Shown: positions 33,051-41,397 of the stretch, in pieces | Numbering within the stretch: the first letter of the stretch is position 1 | How the letters are laid out: each line of letters opens with the position of its first letter | Origin: Candidatus Methanomethylophilaceae archaeon | GTDB lineage: Archaea; Thermoplasmatota; Thermoplasmata; Methanomassiliicoccales; Methanomethylophilaceae | DNA: 47,041 nt | Direction of reading: 5' to 3' | Assembly: GCA_017508065.1 (NCBI GenBank) | Contig: JAFVZR010000165.1 | Location: 1 to 47,041, forward strand | Translations under genes and position numbers: made by a program | The notes under the pieces: model-generated | Database searches by the model: none | What the model was told of the DNA's origin: nothing | What the model saw: only the letters and a program-made list of their open reading frames with translations

Positions 33051-34547
33051 ATGGGACGCAGGGCAAGATTCAGAGGAGTCAAGCGCACGAACAAGAGATT
33101 GGAGAACGATATCCTGGAGAGGTCCAAGAACCTCTGGGAGAACCCTTCCATCCTAAGACCCAAATGCGCGGGCAACTGTAGGAAGTGTGCTTTCGACAAG
33201 ACCTTCAAGAAGATCGACAAACTTGAGAAGTACAAGAACAGCTCCGAAGCCCTCATTAAGTACGCAGGAAAAGGAAGCGACGATATCTTCAAGGCATACG
33301 CCGCCACCATCTCACTTTACGCTGCCGGTAGCGTCCCGTATATGGCAACCGCGAAGTTGGCTGGCGAGGATGTGCTCTTCGCTCAGAGAGGTGCTGTAGG
33401 TAACGACAAGTTGATCGGTTGTCAACATTACAACGACCCCAAGATCAGGTTGTTCCTGTACAACGCGTTCGCCAAGAAGAAGGGGCTTCTCCTCTACTCC
33501 TTCGATGACGAACTCGTATGTTCCAACTACCCGAATATGCCAGAGGACTATATCTATGACACATTCTGGGAATCCCCGTATGAGTTCCCCAACGATGAGT
33601 TGGAATGCGCCCACCCCAAGGAGGCCGCATTGGTCATCCACATAAAGTCCGCCAAGAGGAGGATCAGGATCTGTAAGAACTGTGCCAAGGATGTTTCCAC
33701 GATGCAGTACCTGATCTCCAGGATGATTGCCGAGAAACCCCTGGATGATTTCGAGGTCAGCATCGAACATAACTACCACTCCAAGGACGGATCGTCTTCC
33801 GAGAGGATAGAGGGGGATCTCCTCAAGAACTATGCATACGGAAAGCTCACCGATGTACAGCTGATCAAACAGGTACTCAAGGAGAGATTGGGTGCGTTGA
33901 AGGATAGTGCAGAATCCACATTCGTCATCGGCGACCGCAATTTCGGTTCCGATTCCGCCGCATTCATCGCCACACTCAAGGGCACACAGGACGAAATAGA
34001 TGCATTGACCAAATATCTGGCACAATACAAGGACTCCATCGTCGTTCAGACGGAGAGGGCGTCCGAGGCCCTTGCATCCATTTGGGAGACCTCCTACAGG
34101 GAAATCCTCGAATGCTTCACATCAGCGGAAACTGCGGAGAAGATGGGAGATGTAGGGAAGAAGAACCTTCAGGCCGTCCTCAGTGATGCACGTAGGATCG
34201 AAAGGTCCAAAGATGTTGTCAAGACCCTTCCGGAATTCAAACACATGGGAGATGTCACCAAGACCGCTGACACATATGCGAAAGCGATGAAGGTCGGTGG
34301 CACTGACCTCCTCATGGAGGAGATCTCGAAAGTACCTCCACGCAACTATCACGCACGTGCTCTGGCGAAGGGATTCGCACTTGCATACATCGAGAACCCC
34401 GACACTGTCAAGAGCACTGCAGAGGAGGCGGATCTGGCACAGTTCCTTGTACCCTTCATCCGCGACCTTGTGGACTCCACAGGTGACGAATATCGCCACA
34501 AGATGTCCACCCTCCTCACCGCAACGGGATGCGGAGAAACCGTTTAA
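33051..34547 (+). CDS. Unrecognised 498-residue Cys-rich protein
   Basis: I do not recognise this protein. It begins with a very basic segment (RRARFRGVKRTNKR), followed by a probable metal site C39-x3-C43-x2-C46 and later cysteines (124, 157, 186, and C208-x2-C211 in ICKNCAKD). The first half is basic; the second half (about 240-490) looks helical and has no cysteine until near the end. No signal peptide or membrane helix is seen. A basic N-terminus plus paired CxxC-type sites suggests nucleic-acid binding, which is inference. The stop codon overlaps that of convergent taw2. Codon use and stop type match its neighbours, so it looks like a resident gene. Confidence 0.8.
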   Translation: MGRRARFRGVKRTNKRLENDILERSKNLWENPSILRPKCAGNCRKCAFDKTFKKIDKLEKYKNSSEALIKYAGKGSDDIFKAYAATISLYAAGSVPYMATAKLAGEDVLFAQRGAVGNDKLIGCQHYNDPKIRLFLYNAFAKKKGLLLYSFDDELVCSNYPNMPEDYIYDTFWESPYEFPNDELECAHPKEAALVIHIKSAKRRIRICKNCAKDVSTMQYLISRMIAEKPLDDFEVSIEHNYHSKDGSSSERIEGDLLKNYAYGKLTDVQLIKQVLKERLGALKDSAESTFVIGDRNFGSDSAAFIATLKGTQDEIDALTKYLAQYKDSIVVQTERASEALASIWETSYREILECFTSAETAEKMGDVGKKNLQAVLSDARRIERSKDVVKTLPEFKHMGDVTKTADTYAKAMKVGGTDLLMEEISKVPPRNYHARALAKGFALAYIENPDTVKSTAEEADLAQFLVPFIRDLVDSTGDEYRHKMSTLLTATGCGETV

Positions 34548-35563
34548 TCCAGAATACGGACGTCGGCCACGTAGTGTGAGACGGATGGAGCGAAGGATTT
34601 CACTTCCCTTATCCCCTCCACTACGAACCTACGGTCACCGCAATATTTGGTGAACATCTCGTTCACCTTCTCCTTATACTCGTTTATGTAGAAGGTATCA
34701 TGATAATGTATCATTCCGCCGGGTTTGATCAACTGCAGAGCCTTCGGGATGAACTCGGAAGTGATCTGGACGTATCCCATGAGAATACGGTCCGCGAAAC
34801 ACTCGCCCGGAATATCGCGATTGTCACCCAACATCGGCTCCACTATATGGGAGACTTCGTTCAACTCCACATTATCGACCAGGAACCCGTAAGATTCCGG
34901 ATTCTTCTCACAGGCGATGACTCTCTTCGCCCCAGAGAATTTGGCAAGGGGTAATGTGAAATAACCTATGCCGGCGAACATATCCACAACGGTCTCACCG
35001 GTACAATCCAGATTCTTCATCCTTTCACGTTCATCCACATTACCGGACGCGAACATGACCTTCGTCACATCGAAACGATATTTGATCCCGTTCTCCAAAC
35101 GGGTGGATTTGGTCTTACTTCCATGGATGAGTTCCATACTTGGTTGTCTGAACTCACCGGACACGCCGCTGCGATCAACACAGACCGTGTCGGCATCCAA
35201 CTCGCTGGCATATACGTCTCCGATCCTGAACCTATATGGATCCGCGGAAGGATGCAACTTTATGATGACGATGTCCCCGACCGTCTCCCACCTCATTGGC
35301 AACTGGCACAGTACATCCTCCGGAAGGTCGGAAAGTGCATTCCTTATCCTCACCTGTGGAGGAGTACGATCCCTGGAATGGGCATCACCTTCTACGATCT
35401 CGTAACCTCTGGCACATATCTCATCCATAGCAGAATCCAGGATCGGGACCAATCTGTAATCCCCCTCCTTCGAGATCTTTGCATGTCTGTTGACGAGATC
35501 CGACCTAAGAAGCTCGGGAATCAGATCGTGTGCATCGGATGAGGGGATCTTCGCCATCCTCAT
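34544..35563 (-). CDS. taw2: tRNA wybutosine-synthesising protein 2 (Taw2-type aminocarboxypropyltransferase)
   Basis: Taw2 transfers the aminocarboxypropyl group of SAM to the modified guanosine 37 of tRNA-Phe. The 339-residue protein has the Trm5/Taw2 catalytic-domain features LENGIKYRFDVTKVMFASGN, VVDMFAGIGYFTLP (SAM-binding) and ACEKNPESYGFL. The segment DRILMGYVQ replaces the NLP/NPP-type motif of Trm5 methylases, favouring Taw2. The alternative is a Trm5 m1G37 methyltransferase. It overlaps the reductase gene by four bases (ATGA) and converges with the unknown 498-residue gene. Confidence 0.85.
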   Translation of the reverse strand: MRMAKIPSSDAHDLIPELLRSDLVNRHAKISKEGDYRLVPILDSAMDEICARGYEIVEGDAHSRDRTPPQVRIRNALSDLPEDVLCQLPMRWETVGDIVIIKLHPSADPYRFRIGDVYASELDADTVCVDRSGVSGEFRQPSMELIHGSKTKSTRLENGIKYRFDVTKVMFASGNVDERERMKNLDCTGETVVDMFAGIGYFTLPLAKFSGAKRVIACEKNPESYGFLVDNVELNEVSHIVEPMLGDNRDIPGECFADRILMGYVQITSEFIPKALQLIKPGGMIHYHDTFYINEYKEKVNEMFTKYCGDRRFVVEGIREVKSFAPSVSHYVADVRILD

Positions 35564-36714
35564 CTGAACAACCCCTTGAAAAGATATGGCATGAGCCTCA
35601 TGGCCATAGGTATGTTCCTAAGTGCCTTCAACACCATCGAACTCGGATTGTCTATCGTAGCGGTGGAAGCGAGGTCATGAACGAACGGCGTGTCTATGAT
35701 CCTACGGATTCCATCCAATTCATCATCCCTCAGATTGTTGTACATGCGTCTGAGCGTGAATCCATGCTTCAATTCGCTTCCGATCTCCTTCTTCCACAGC
35801 TTCTGATACCTTGAAAGATAACGTGCGGAGAAATCATTCTCCGAGAAGGCTCCCTCTACTACCTGAGCCAGGTATGGGGCGGAGGCCATCATCGGGTATA
35901 GACCGCCTCCAGAGATCGGTTTCACCTGTCCGGCCGAATCGCCCAGCAGAAGCAACCTGTCGGAATATGTCCTACTCTGGAGCCCTATGGGCACCTTGCC
36001 ACTGGACCTCTGAATGACTTTGGACTCGGACAATCCTGCCTTACGAAGGAATGTCTGAAGGAAATCCGCAGGTATACCACATGACCACTCGGTACAGAGC
36101 CCTATACGTACGGTGTCCTCATAGGGGACGGTCCAAGCGAAGAAACCGGGTGCGATGTTGGAACCCAGCCATACATCAATGGCATCCTGGTCATCGAAGG
36201 TGTGTTTCACATCCAACTGGATGCCACGGACCTGCATACGCGGAGGCTCGGAACATACCATCCTGCGGACCATGGAATTATGACCGTCCGCCCCGATGAC
36301 GATCTGGGAATCATATTCCTTTCCGGATTCTGTCACCGTGGTCACTGAATCCTTGAACACCTTACATGAAATGCAACGATCGGAATAGCGGAATTCGGCA
36401 CCAGCATCCATCGCCTTCTCGGCCAATAACCTGTCCAATCCGGAACGGTCGAGTAACACCGCCCTCTCGCTCTTACAATCTACGGAATAGATGAAGCCGT
36501 CTGGAAAATGCACATTCAATTTGGAGAATGAGTTTAGCACGGTCGGATTCACACCGGACATCTTCACGACATCGGGTGAGACCAGACCTGTGCATTGAAG
36601 GGGTGTCCCCGAAACGTTATGATCCTCGAGAACGACCACGTCATGGGCCTTCGCCAGCATCGCTGCCGACATACTGCCCGCCGGGCCGCCTCCAACCACA
36701 ACGATATCGGGCAT
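35560..36714 (-). CDS. Geranylgeranyl reductase family FAD-dependent oxidoreductase
   Basis: The 384-residue flavoprotein starts with VVVGGGPAGSMSAAMLA (FAD-binding) and shows PLQCTGLVSPDVV, a CxG segment of the reductase family, IGADGHNSMVRR and LLLGDSAGQVKPISGGGLYP. It is clearly paralogous to the lipid reductase at 9055-10155 but diverged. It may reduce other isoprenoids, such as methanophenazine or dolichol-type chains, but no direct evidence fixes the substrate. It follows transaldolase by six bases and overlaps taw2. Confidence 0.85.
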   Translation of the reverse strand: MPDIVVVGGGPAGSMSAAMLAKAHDVVVLEDHNVSGTPLQCTGLVSPDVVKMSGVNPTVLNSFSKLNVHFPDGFIYSVDCKSERAVLLDRSGLDRLLAEKAMDAGAEFRYSDRCISCKVFKDSVTTVTESGKEYDSQIVIGADGHNSMVRRMVCSEPPRMQVRGIQLDVKHTFDDQDAIDVWLGSNIAPGFFAWTVPYEDTVRIGLCTEWSCGIPADFLQTFLRKAGLSESKVIQRSSGKVPIGLQSRTYSDRLLLLGDSAGQVKPISGGGLYPMMASAPYLAQVVEGAFSENDFSARYLSRYQKLWKKEIGSELKHGFTLRRMYNNLRDDELDGIRRIIDTPFVHDLASTATIDNPSSMVLKALRNIPMAMRLMPYLFKGLFR

Positions 36715-36720
36715 CTTACC

Positions 36721-37368
36721 TCAGTTCTTCTTGGACTTCTCGTAGTCTGCGATGAACTTGTTGATTCCCTCAGTGGTCTTAGGATGACTGATCATCATCT
36801 TGAGAACGTCGTAGGGAATGGTTGCGATGTCGCATCCTGCGAGAGCTGCAGCGGAAACGTGGATGGGATTCCTGATGGATGCAGCGATGATCTCGGTGGT
36901 GATTCCGTAGTTGTTGAAGATCGCAGAGATCTCGTTGATGAGTGCGGTACCATCGATTCCGATGTCGTCAAGTCTTCCGACGAAGGGGGAGACGAATGCT
37001 GCTCCTGCCTTTGCAGCGAGGAGTGCCTGCTGTGCGGAGAAGATCAGGGTGACGTTGACCTTGATTCCCTTGGATGCAAGGACCTTGGTGGCCTTGAGGG
37101 ACTCGATGCACATGGGCAGCTTGATGTTGATGTTGGGGTGGATCTTTGCGAGCTCGAGACCCTCTGCGACCATACCCTCTGCATCCATGGACATGACCTC
37201 TGCGGAGATTGGGCCGTCGACGATCTGACTGATCTCTGTGACGATGGTCTTGAGATCCTTTCCCTCCTTTGCGATGAGGCTAGGGTTGGTGGTAACTCCG
37301 TCGAGAATTCCCCAGTCGTTGATTTCCTTGATTCTGTCAATGTTTGCTGTGTCGATGAAGATCTTCAT
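36721..37368 (-). CDS. Transaldolase, small TalC/FSA-type
   Basis: The 215-residue enzyme belongs to the small transaldolase/fructose-6-phosphate aldolase group. It has FIDTANID (4-11), [13 protein letters not shown] (24-36), the Schiff-base Lys83 in INIKLP and SPFVGRLDD. The residue that separates the two activities is Glu57 in SAEVMS, as in transaldolases, where E. coli fructose-6-phosphate aldolase has Gln. Transaldolase activity is therefore favoured. The start at ATG 37368 is chosen over an upstream codon because MKIFIDTA is the family's normal N-terminus. It follows the two transketolase genes and completes non-oxidative pentose interconversion. Confidence 0.9.
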   Translation of the reverse strand: MKIFIDTANIDRIKEINDWGILDGVTTNPSLIAKEGKDLKTIVTEISQIVDGPISAEVMSMDAEGMVAEGLELAKIHPNINIKLPMCIESLKATKVLASKGIKVNVTLIFSAQQALLAAKAGAAFVSPFVGRLDDIGIDGTALINEISAIFNNYGITTEIIAASIRNPIHVSAAALAGCDIATIPYDVLKMMISHPKTTEGINKFIADYEKSKKN

Positions 37369-37373
37369 TGATT

Positions 37374-38312
37374 TCACTCCTTCTTTTTAATGGAGATCTC
37401 TGCAGCGGCACGAATGTCCTCTGCGGTGAGACCGTATTTCTTGAACAGTTCGTCCGGATCTCCGGACTCGCCGAAGGTGTCGCGGGTACCGACCCTGGTG
37501 ATAGGACAGGGACAGTTCTCCGAGAGGAACTCCGCAACGGCGGAACCGAGTCCACCGATGACACTGTGCTCCTCGGCGGTGACGACACATCCGGTCTTCG
37601 AAACGGATTCGTAGATAGCCTCGATGTCGAGGGGTTTGATGGTGGAGATGTTGATGACCTCTGCGGATATCCCGTCCTTCTCCAACATCTCGGCCGCATC
37701 CATACAGAGGGAGACCATCTGACCGGTTCCGATCAAAGTGACATCGGATCCGGACCTGAGCTTCTTGGCCTTTCCGATCTCGAACTTGACATCCTCGTCG
37801 AAGAGGACGGGCATGTCGGCACGTCCGAGCCTCATGTATACGGGCCCGTCGAAATCTGCGATGGCGAGAGTTGCCGCGTATGCCTCGTATGCGTCCGCGG
37901 GGGAGATGACAGTCATGTTGGGGATGGCACGCATGATAGCGATATCCTCCAATGCCTGATGGGATGCACCGTCGGGTCCGACGGAGATTCCGCAGTGGGT
38001 CGAGACCACCTTGACGTTGAGCCTGGGATAGGCCATTGCGAGCCTGATCTGTTCCCAACACCTTCCGGTAGCGAACACCGCGAAAGTGGATGCGAACACA
38101 GTCTTTCCGGATGCTGCAAGACCACCGGCTATTCCGATCATGTCCTGCTCCGCGATTCCGACCTCGATGAATCTCTCGGGAGCCACCTTCCTGAACTCGG
38201 ATGTCTTGGTGGAACCTGCGAGGTCCGCGTCGAGGACGACGACGTTTGGATTCTCCTCTGCTAGCTTAGCGAGTGCCTTCCCGTAATAGTTGCGCTGTGC
38301 GAGCTTGGTCAT
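37374..38312 (-). CDS. Transketolase, C-terminal subunit
   Basis: The 312-residue subunit carries the pyrimidine-binding domain of thiamine diphosphate enzymes, with the activating Glu in [17 protein letters not shown] (about residues 51-67), and the C-terminal domain with [16 protein letters not shown]. Splitting of transketolase into two genes is common in archaea. It transfers two-carbon ketol units between sugar phosphates. One base separates it from the N-terminal subunit gene upstream. Confidence 0.94.
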   Translation of the reverse strand: MTKLAQRNYYGKALAKLAEENPNVVVLDADLAGSTKTSEFRKVAPERFIEVGIAEQDMIGIAGGLAASGKTVFASTFAVFATGRCWEQIRLAMAYPRLNVKVVSTHCGISVGPDGASHQALEDIAIMRAIPNMTVISPADAYEAYAATLAIADFDGPVYMRLGRADMPVLFDEDVKFEIGKAKKLRSGSDVTLIGTGQMVSLCMDAAEMLEKDGISAEVINISTIKPLDIEAIYESVSKTGCVVTAEEHSVIGGLGSAVAEFLSENCPCPITRVGTRDTFGESGDPDELFKKYGLTAEDIRAAAEISIKKKE

Positions 38313-38313
38313 T

Positions 38314-39138
38314 TCAGAGCGCCTCCTTGAGTTCCTTCATTGCCTGTTCGTACTCATCGGGCTTACATGAACGTCCGTGGAATCCTGCGTTGTTCTCCAT
38401 GAAGGAGACACCCTTTCCCTTGACGGTACGCATGACGATGACCGAGGGTGAATCTGTGGTCTTGGCGTTCCTGATGGCTCCGAGGATGTGATCGATGTTG
38501 TGACCGTCGATCTCATAGACGTCCCATCCGAATGCGAGCCACTTCTCGGTGAGGGGTTCGAGACCGACGACGATCTCGGTATCTCCTTCAATCTGGAGTC
38601 TGTTGCGATCGACGAATGCGATCAGGTGATCGAGCTTCTGCTGGGCTGCGAACATTATGGCCTCCCAATTCTGTCCGCTCTGCATCTCTCCGTCTCCGAG
38701 GAGACAGTATGTCCAGTAATCCTTCTTGTCAAGCTTTCCGGCCAAGGCGATTCCGCATGCCATACTGAGACCCTGTCCGAGGGATCCGGTGGACATCTCG
38801 ACTCCCGGAACCTTTCCCCTAACGGGATGGCCCTGGAGCTTGGAACCAAGCTTTCTGAGTGTGATGAGGTCCTCTACAGGGAAATAGCCGCATTCTGCAA
38901 GAGCAGAATAGAGAACGGGTGCGACATGACCCTTTGAAAGGACGAATCTATCCCTATCCTCCCAACCAGGATTCTTCGGGTCGTGGTTCATGACCTCGAA
39001 GTAGAGGGTGGATACGAGATCTGCTGCTGAAAGTGAACCTCCAGGGTGTCCGGAACCTGCCGCTGTGGTCATCTCGACGACATGGTACCTGAGCTTGTTG
39101 GCCTTCTTCTTCAGTTCAATCGCTTTCTCGGTGACCAT
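38314..39138 (-). CDS. Transketolase, N-terminal subunit
   Basis: The 274-residue subunit has the thiamine diphosphate-binding motif GDGEMQSGQNWEA, preceded by GHPGGSLSAAD and the His of SKGHVAPVLYSAL, and SLGQGLSMACGIA. Together with the next gene it forms a complete transketolase. ATG 39138 is taken as the start; an in-frame TTG nine bases upstream overlaps the PCNA stop region and is less likely. Confidence 0.94.
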   Translation of the reverse strand: MVTEKAIELKKKANKLRYHVVEMTTAAGSGHPGGSLSAADLVSTLYFEVMNHDPKNPGWEDRDRFVLSKGHVAPVLYSALAECGYFPVEDLITLRKLGSKLQGHPVRGKVPGVEMSTGSLGQGLSMACGIALAGKLDKKDYWTYCLLGDGEMQSGQNWEAIMFAAQQKLDHLIAFVDRNRLQIEGDTEIVVGLEPLTEKWLAFGWDVYEIDGHNIDHILGAIRNAKTTDSPSVIVMRTVKGKGVSFMENNAGFHGRSCKPDEYEQAMKELKEAL

Positions 39139-39143
39139 GGGAA

Positions 39144-39881
39144 TCAATCCTTTTCGATCCTGGGTGCGAGGAGGTATCTGACAACTCCGTTGCCCTCTGC
39201 GAGTGCGAACACGATCCTTACGGGGAAATCGGTATCCAACTCGATCCTGACGCGAAGGTCCGAAGGGATCGCCTTGATGAGATTGGAGAAGTAATCGAGC
39301 GGGAACATACTGCTGACCTTTCCGTCAGAGACGATCTTTACGTCGTTGGATGCCTCCATGACGAGATCGACCGAATCCGTGTCCCCATCACAGTGGAGTT
39401 CGAACTTGTCGGAATCGGCGGTGAGCGCGATGTGGTCGGAGATGGACTCAGAAGCCTTGATTCCCTTCTGAAGGTCGGTTACGGGGACCTCGATGGATGC
39501 CGCCAACTCGAGCTGTGGGACCCTGGGGTCGTTGAGGCTGGAGGTGTCGATGAGGTTCATGCGTCTGGTGATGTTTCCAACCTTGAAGATGAGTCTTCCG
39601 CGGCCCTCATCCTGCTCCATGGAGATGATGTCGCCGGAGCTGGCAAGCTTGAGAACATCCTTGACCTTGTCGATGTCGATACCGATCTCGGTATCATCGG
39701 CCTCATAGGACTCGAAAGCTCCCTTTCCAAGGTTGATCTCGACCATCGCGACATGTGCAGGGTCGACGGCCTTGAGGCTAATGCCCTCGGGAGAGATCGT
39801 GAACTTGACCTCATCGATCAAAGTGGAGATTACGTTGATGAGCCCTTTGAGCGCATCAGACCTGAGCTCTGCTTTGAACAT
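39144..39881 (-). CDS. pcn: DNA polymerase sliding clamp PCNA
   Basis: PCNA encircles DNA and holds replication proteins. The 245-residue protein has the family's FKAELRSDALKGLINVISTL start, LKAVDPAHVAMVEINL, the basic inner-surface helices and the C-terminal RYLLAPRIEKD. Length matches archaeal homotrimeric clamps, and only one copy is seen here. A GAGGT ribosome site precedes the ATG, and the gene starts 19 bases after the TFS stop, so the two are probably cotranscribed. Confidence 0.96.
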   Translation of the reverse strand: MFKAELRSDALKGLINVISTLIDEVKFTISPEGISLKAVDPAHVAMVEINLGKGAFESYEADDTEIGIDIDKVKDVLKLASSGDIISMEQDEGRGRLIFKVGNITRRMNLIDTSSLNDPRVPQLELAASIEVPVTDLQKGIKASESISDHIALTADSDKFELHCDGDTDSVDLVMEASNDVKIVSDGKVSSMFPLDYFSNLIKAIPSDLRVRIELDTDFPVRIVFALAEGNGVVRYLLAPRIEKD

Positions 39882-39900
39882 CGGAGATACCTCTGGTTAC

Positions 39901-40203
39901 TCAGTTGATTCTCCACTGGTGATTGCACTTGCAGCAGCGGTAGAACTGAGTCTCAGGTTCATCTGCTGCACGGGTCTGCCTGATGTCATAGAATGCCTCG
40001 GTATGAGAGCATTTTGGGCAGATGATGTGCATCTTGGACATGAATGCTGCAGCGCTTCCATCGAGGACGGTAGCGACCTTCTCCTCGTGCTTGGTGCTGA
40101 ACTTCTCGACCTTGTTGCCGATCTCCTCTTCATATCCACACTGCTGACAAACATACTTCCCATCCTGGGGGAACATAAGTGAACCACATTCATTGCAAAA
40201 CAT
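39901..40203 (-). CDS. tfs: Transcription elongation factor TFS (TFIIS-like)
   Basis: TFS rescues backtracked RNA polymerase by stimulating transcript cleavage. The 100-residue protein has an N-terminal zinc ribbon (CNEC ... CQQC), a linker, and a C-terminal ribbon (CPKC ... CCKC) with the acidic finger residues Asp-Glu in RAADEPETQF that reach the polymerase active site. The ATG at 40203 is chosen; the upstream in-frame TTG at 40209 is unlikely. It heads a run of seven close minus-strand genes ending at taw2. Confidence 0.95.
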   Translation of the reverse strand: MFCNECGSLMFPQDGKYVCQQCGYEEEIGNKVEKFSTKHEEKVATVLDGSAAAFMSKMHIICPKCSHTEAFYDIRQTRAADEPETQFYRCCKCNHQWRIN

Positions 40204-40240
40204 TAGCAATCGTCCTCTGGATGTGGCGATGTTCTATCAT

Positions 40241-40250
40241 TATAAAATAA
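40241..40250 (-). promoter_or_regulatory. TATA box upstream of tfs
   Basis: TTATTTTATA on the minus strand would place transcription about 15 bases before the tfs ATG, leaving room for the GAGGA-like ribosome site seen there. Confidence 0.5.
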
Positions 40251-40280
40251 GTTGGGTACGCGTGCCCGCGTACGAGAGAA

Positions 40281-41213
40281 TCAGAACCATTCAAGATCAT
40301 CCGACACCGAGGGTTTGTCGGCAGTAGAATTTTTCCCTGTGACTGGCACAGATGATTTGATCTGGTCCGGGGACGGTTTGTTCTCCTGGATGGCGGGATC
40401 GACCTGCTCGGACATCTTGTCGTCTGGCACATCCGTACTCGCATTTACGTCCGCATCAACCTCAGGAGTTTTGGTAGTTTCATCGTCTGGCACATCCAGA
40501 TCCGTCTTTGTGGGTACGGTAGGTGCCGAGGAGTCCATCACGGAGGATTGGGGCACGAGCACATCGTTGTCGCTAACCGCTTTGACACCGACCCTACTGA
40601 GATCGTCGTAGTTCTGGAACCCCATGTCGCGACCAGCGACGAACGCTGTGGTCGAACGTGCCGGCCTGGGTCTGTTGACATCCATGGACTGGGACACGAT
40701 GATCCTGAGTTCCTTCCTGGCCTGATCGGCGAACACGCCCCCAATCATGGCGAAACCTAAGATGGATGCATATGTCTGGGTCTGTACGGACACCGATATA
40801 TCGGAAGCGACTGTGACGAAATTATCGGAAAGGTATGAGGATATGCTCTCCAGACCGACGACGATGCTCGGGGAGATGGCCTCCAGAGTATCCATGAACG
40901 ACTGGTACTGTGGTTCGAACAGTTTCATGAGACCGAGGTTCAGAAGGAATGCAATACCGAAAACGAGGAGACTACCGAACACACCGACAACGAATCCACG
41001 GACGATGGACCCTGCCCTCCTCCCTCCAACGAACCCTGCAACGATAGGGCCGACATATGGAATCCATGACAGAGCCAAGGCTAGAACGACCACCATGGAC
41101 AGTCCCGACTTACTGTCGTAGAAACTGTTAGAATTGATACCAGCTGCGCCCTCTATGGCACTACGTGTCACAGAACCCAGCGTACGCTGGCGACGTTCAT
41201 TGCCTCTGCTCAT
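40281..41213 (-). CDS. Unrecognised membrane protein with long acidic hydrophilic tail
   Basis: The 310-residue form starts MSRGNERRQR; ATG 41222 is an alternative. A basic N-terminus is followed by two helices (about 39-63 and 72-95) with a Gly-rich IVAGFVGGRRAG turn between them, a loop of about 60 residues and a third helix (YASILGFAMIGGVF). From about residue 205 to the end the protein is low-complexity, Asp/Thr/Pro/Ser-rich, with two VPDD repeats, ending DLEWF. Folding of the tail is doubtful. No function can be assigned. The TATA box at 41260-41267 gives a leader of about 20 bases. Confidence 0.75.
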   Translation of the reverse strand: MSRGNERRQRTLGSVTRSAIEGAAGINSNSFYDSKSGLSMVVVLALALSWIPYVGPIVAGFVGGRRAGSIVRGFVVGVFGSLLVFGIAFLLNLGLMKLFEPQYQSFMDTLEAISPSIVVGLESISSYLSDNFVTVASDISVSVQTQTYASILGFAMIGGVFADQARKELRIIVSQSMDVNRPRPARSTTAFVAGRDMGFQNYDDLSRVGVKAVSDNDVLVPQSSVMDSSAPTVPTKTDLDVPDDETTKTPEVDADVNASTDVPDDKMSEQVDPAIQENKPSPDQIKSSVPVTGKNSTADKPSVSDDLEWF

Positions 41214-41259
41214 GCATCCCACACCGACCGAAGCCGATATCGTTCAATTCCGTAAACCA

Positions 41260-41267
41260 TATATAAG
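41260..41267 (-). promoter_or_regulatory. TATA box of the membrane protein gene
   Basis: CTTATATA on the minus strand lies about 45 bases before ATG 41213 and 37 before ATG 41222. A plus-strand A/T box for the nuclease gene lies 14 bases away. Confidence 0.5.
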
Positions 41268-41280
41268 CGTTGCTTATGGG

Positions 41281-41397
41281 TTATAATAATACGCGTTACG
41301 CGTGCGTAATGCCTCCATATCACAGTAGCAGGGCACTTGCCCTTATCACCAAAGTCCTCTAGAACAAGAGGCACACAATCTTTAGGAAGTTGATACG
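41281..41397 (+). promoter_or_regulatory. Promoter and structured 5' leader of the beta-CASP nuclease gene
   Basis: TTATAATAAT at 41281-41290 is the likely TATA box, putting transcription near 41310 and leaving an unusually long leader of about 90 bases. Two perfect hairpins lie in it: AGGGC/GCCCT at 41330-41343 with loop ACTT, and CCTCT/AGAGG at 41356-41371 with loop AGAACA. Most other genes here appear leaderless. No known riboswitch is recognised. A small RNA is an alternative reading. Confidence 0.4.
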
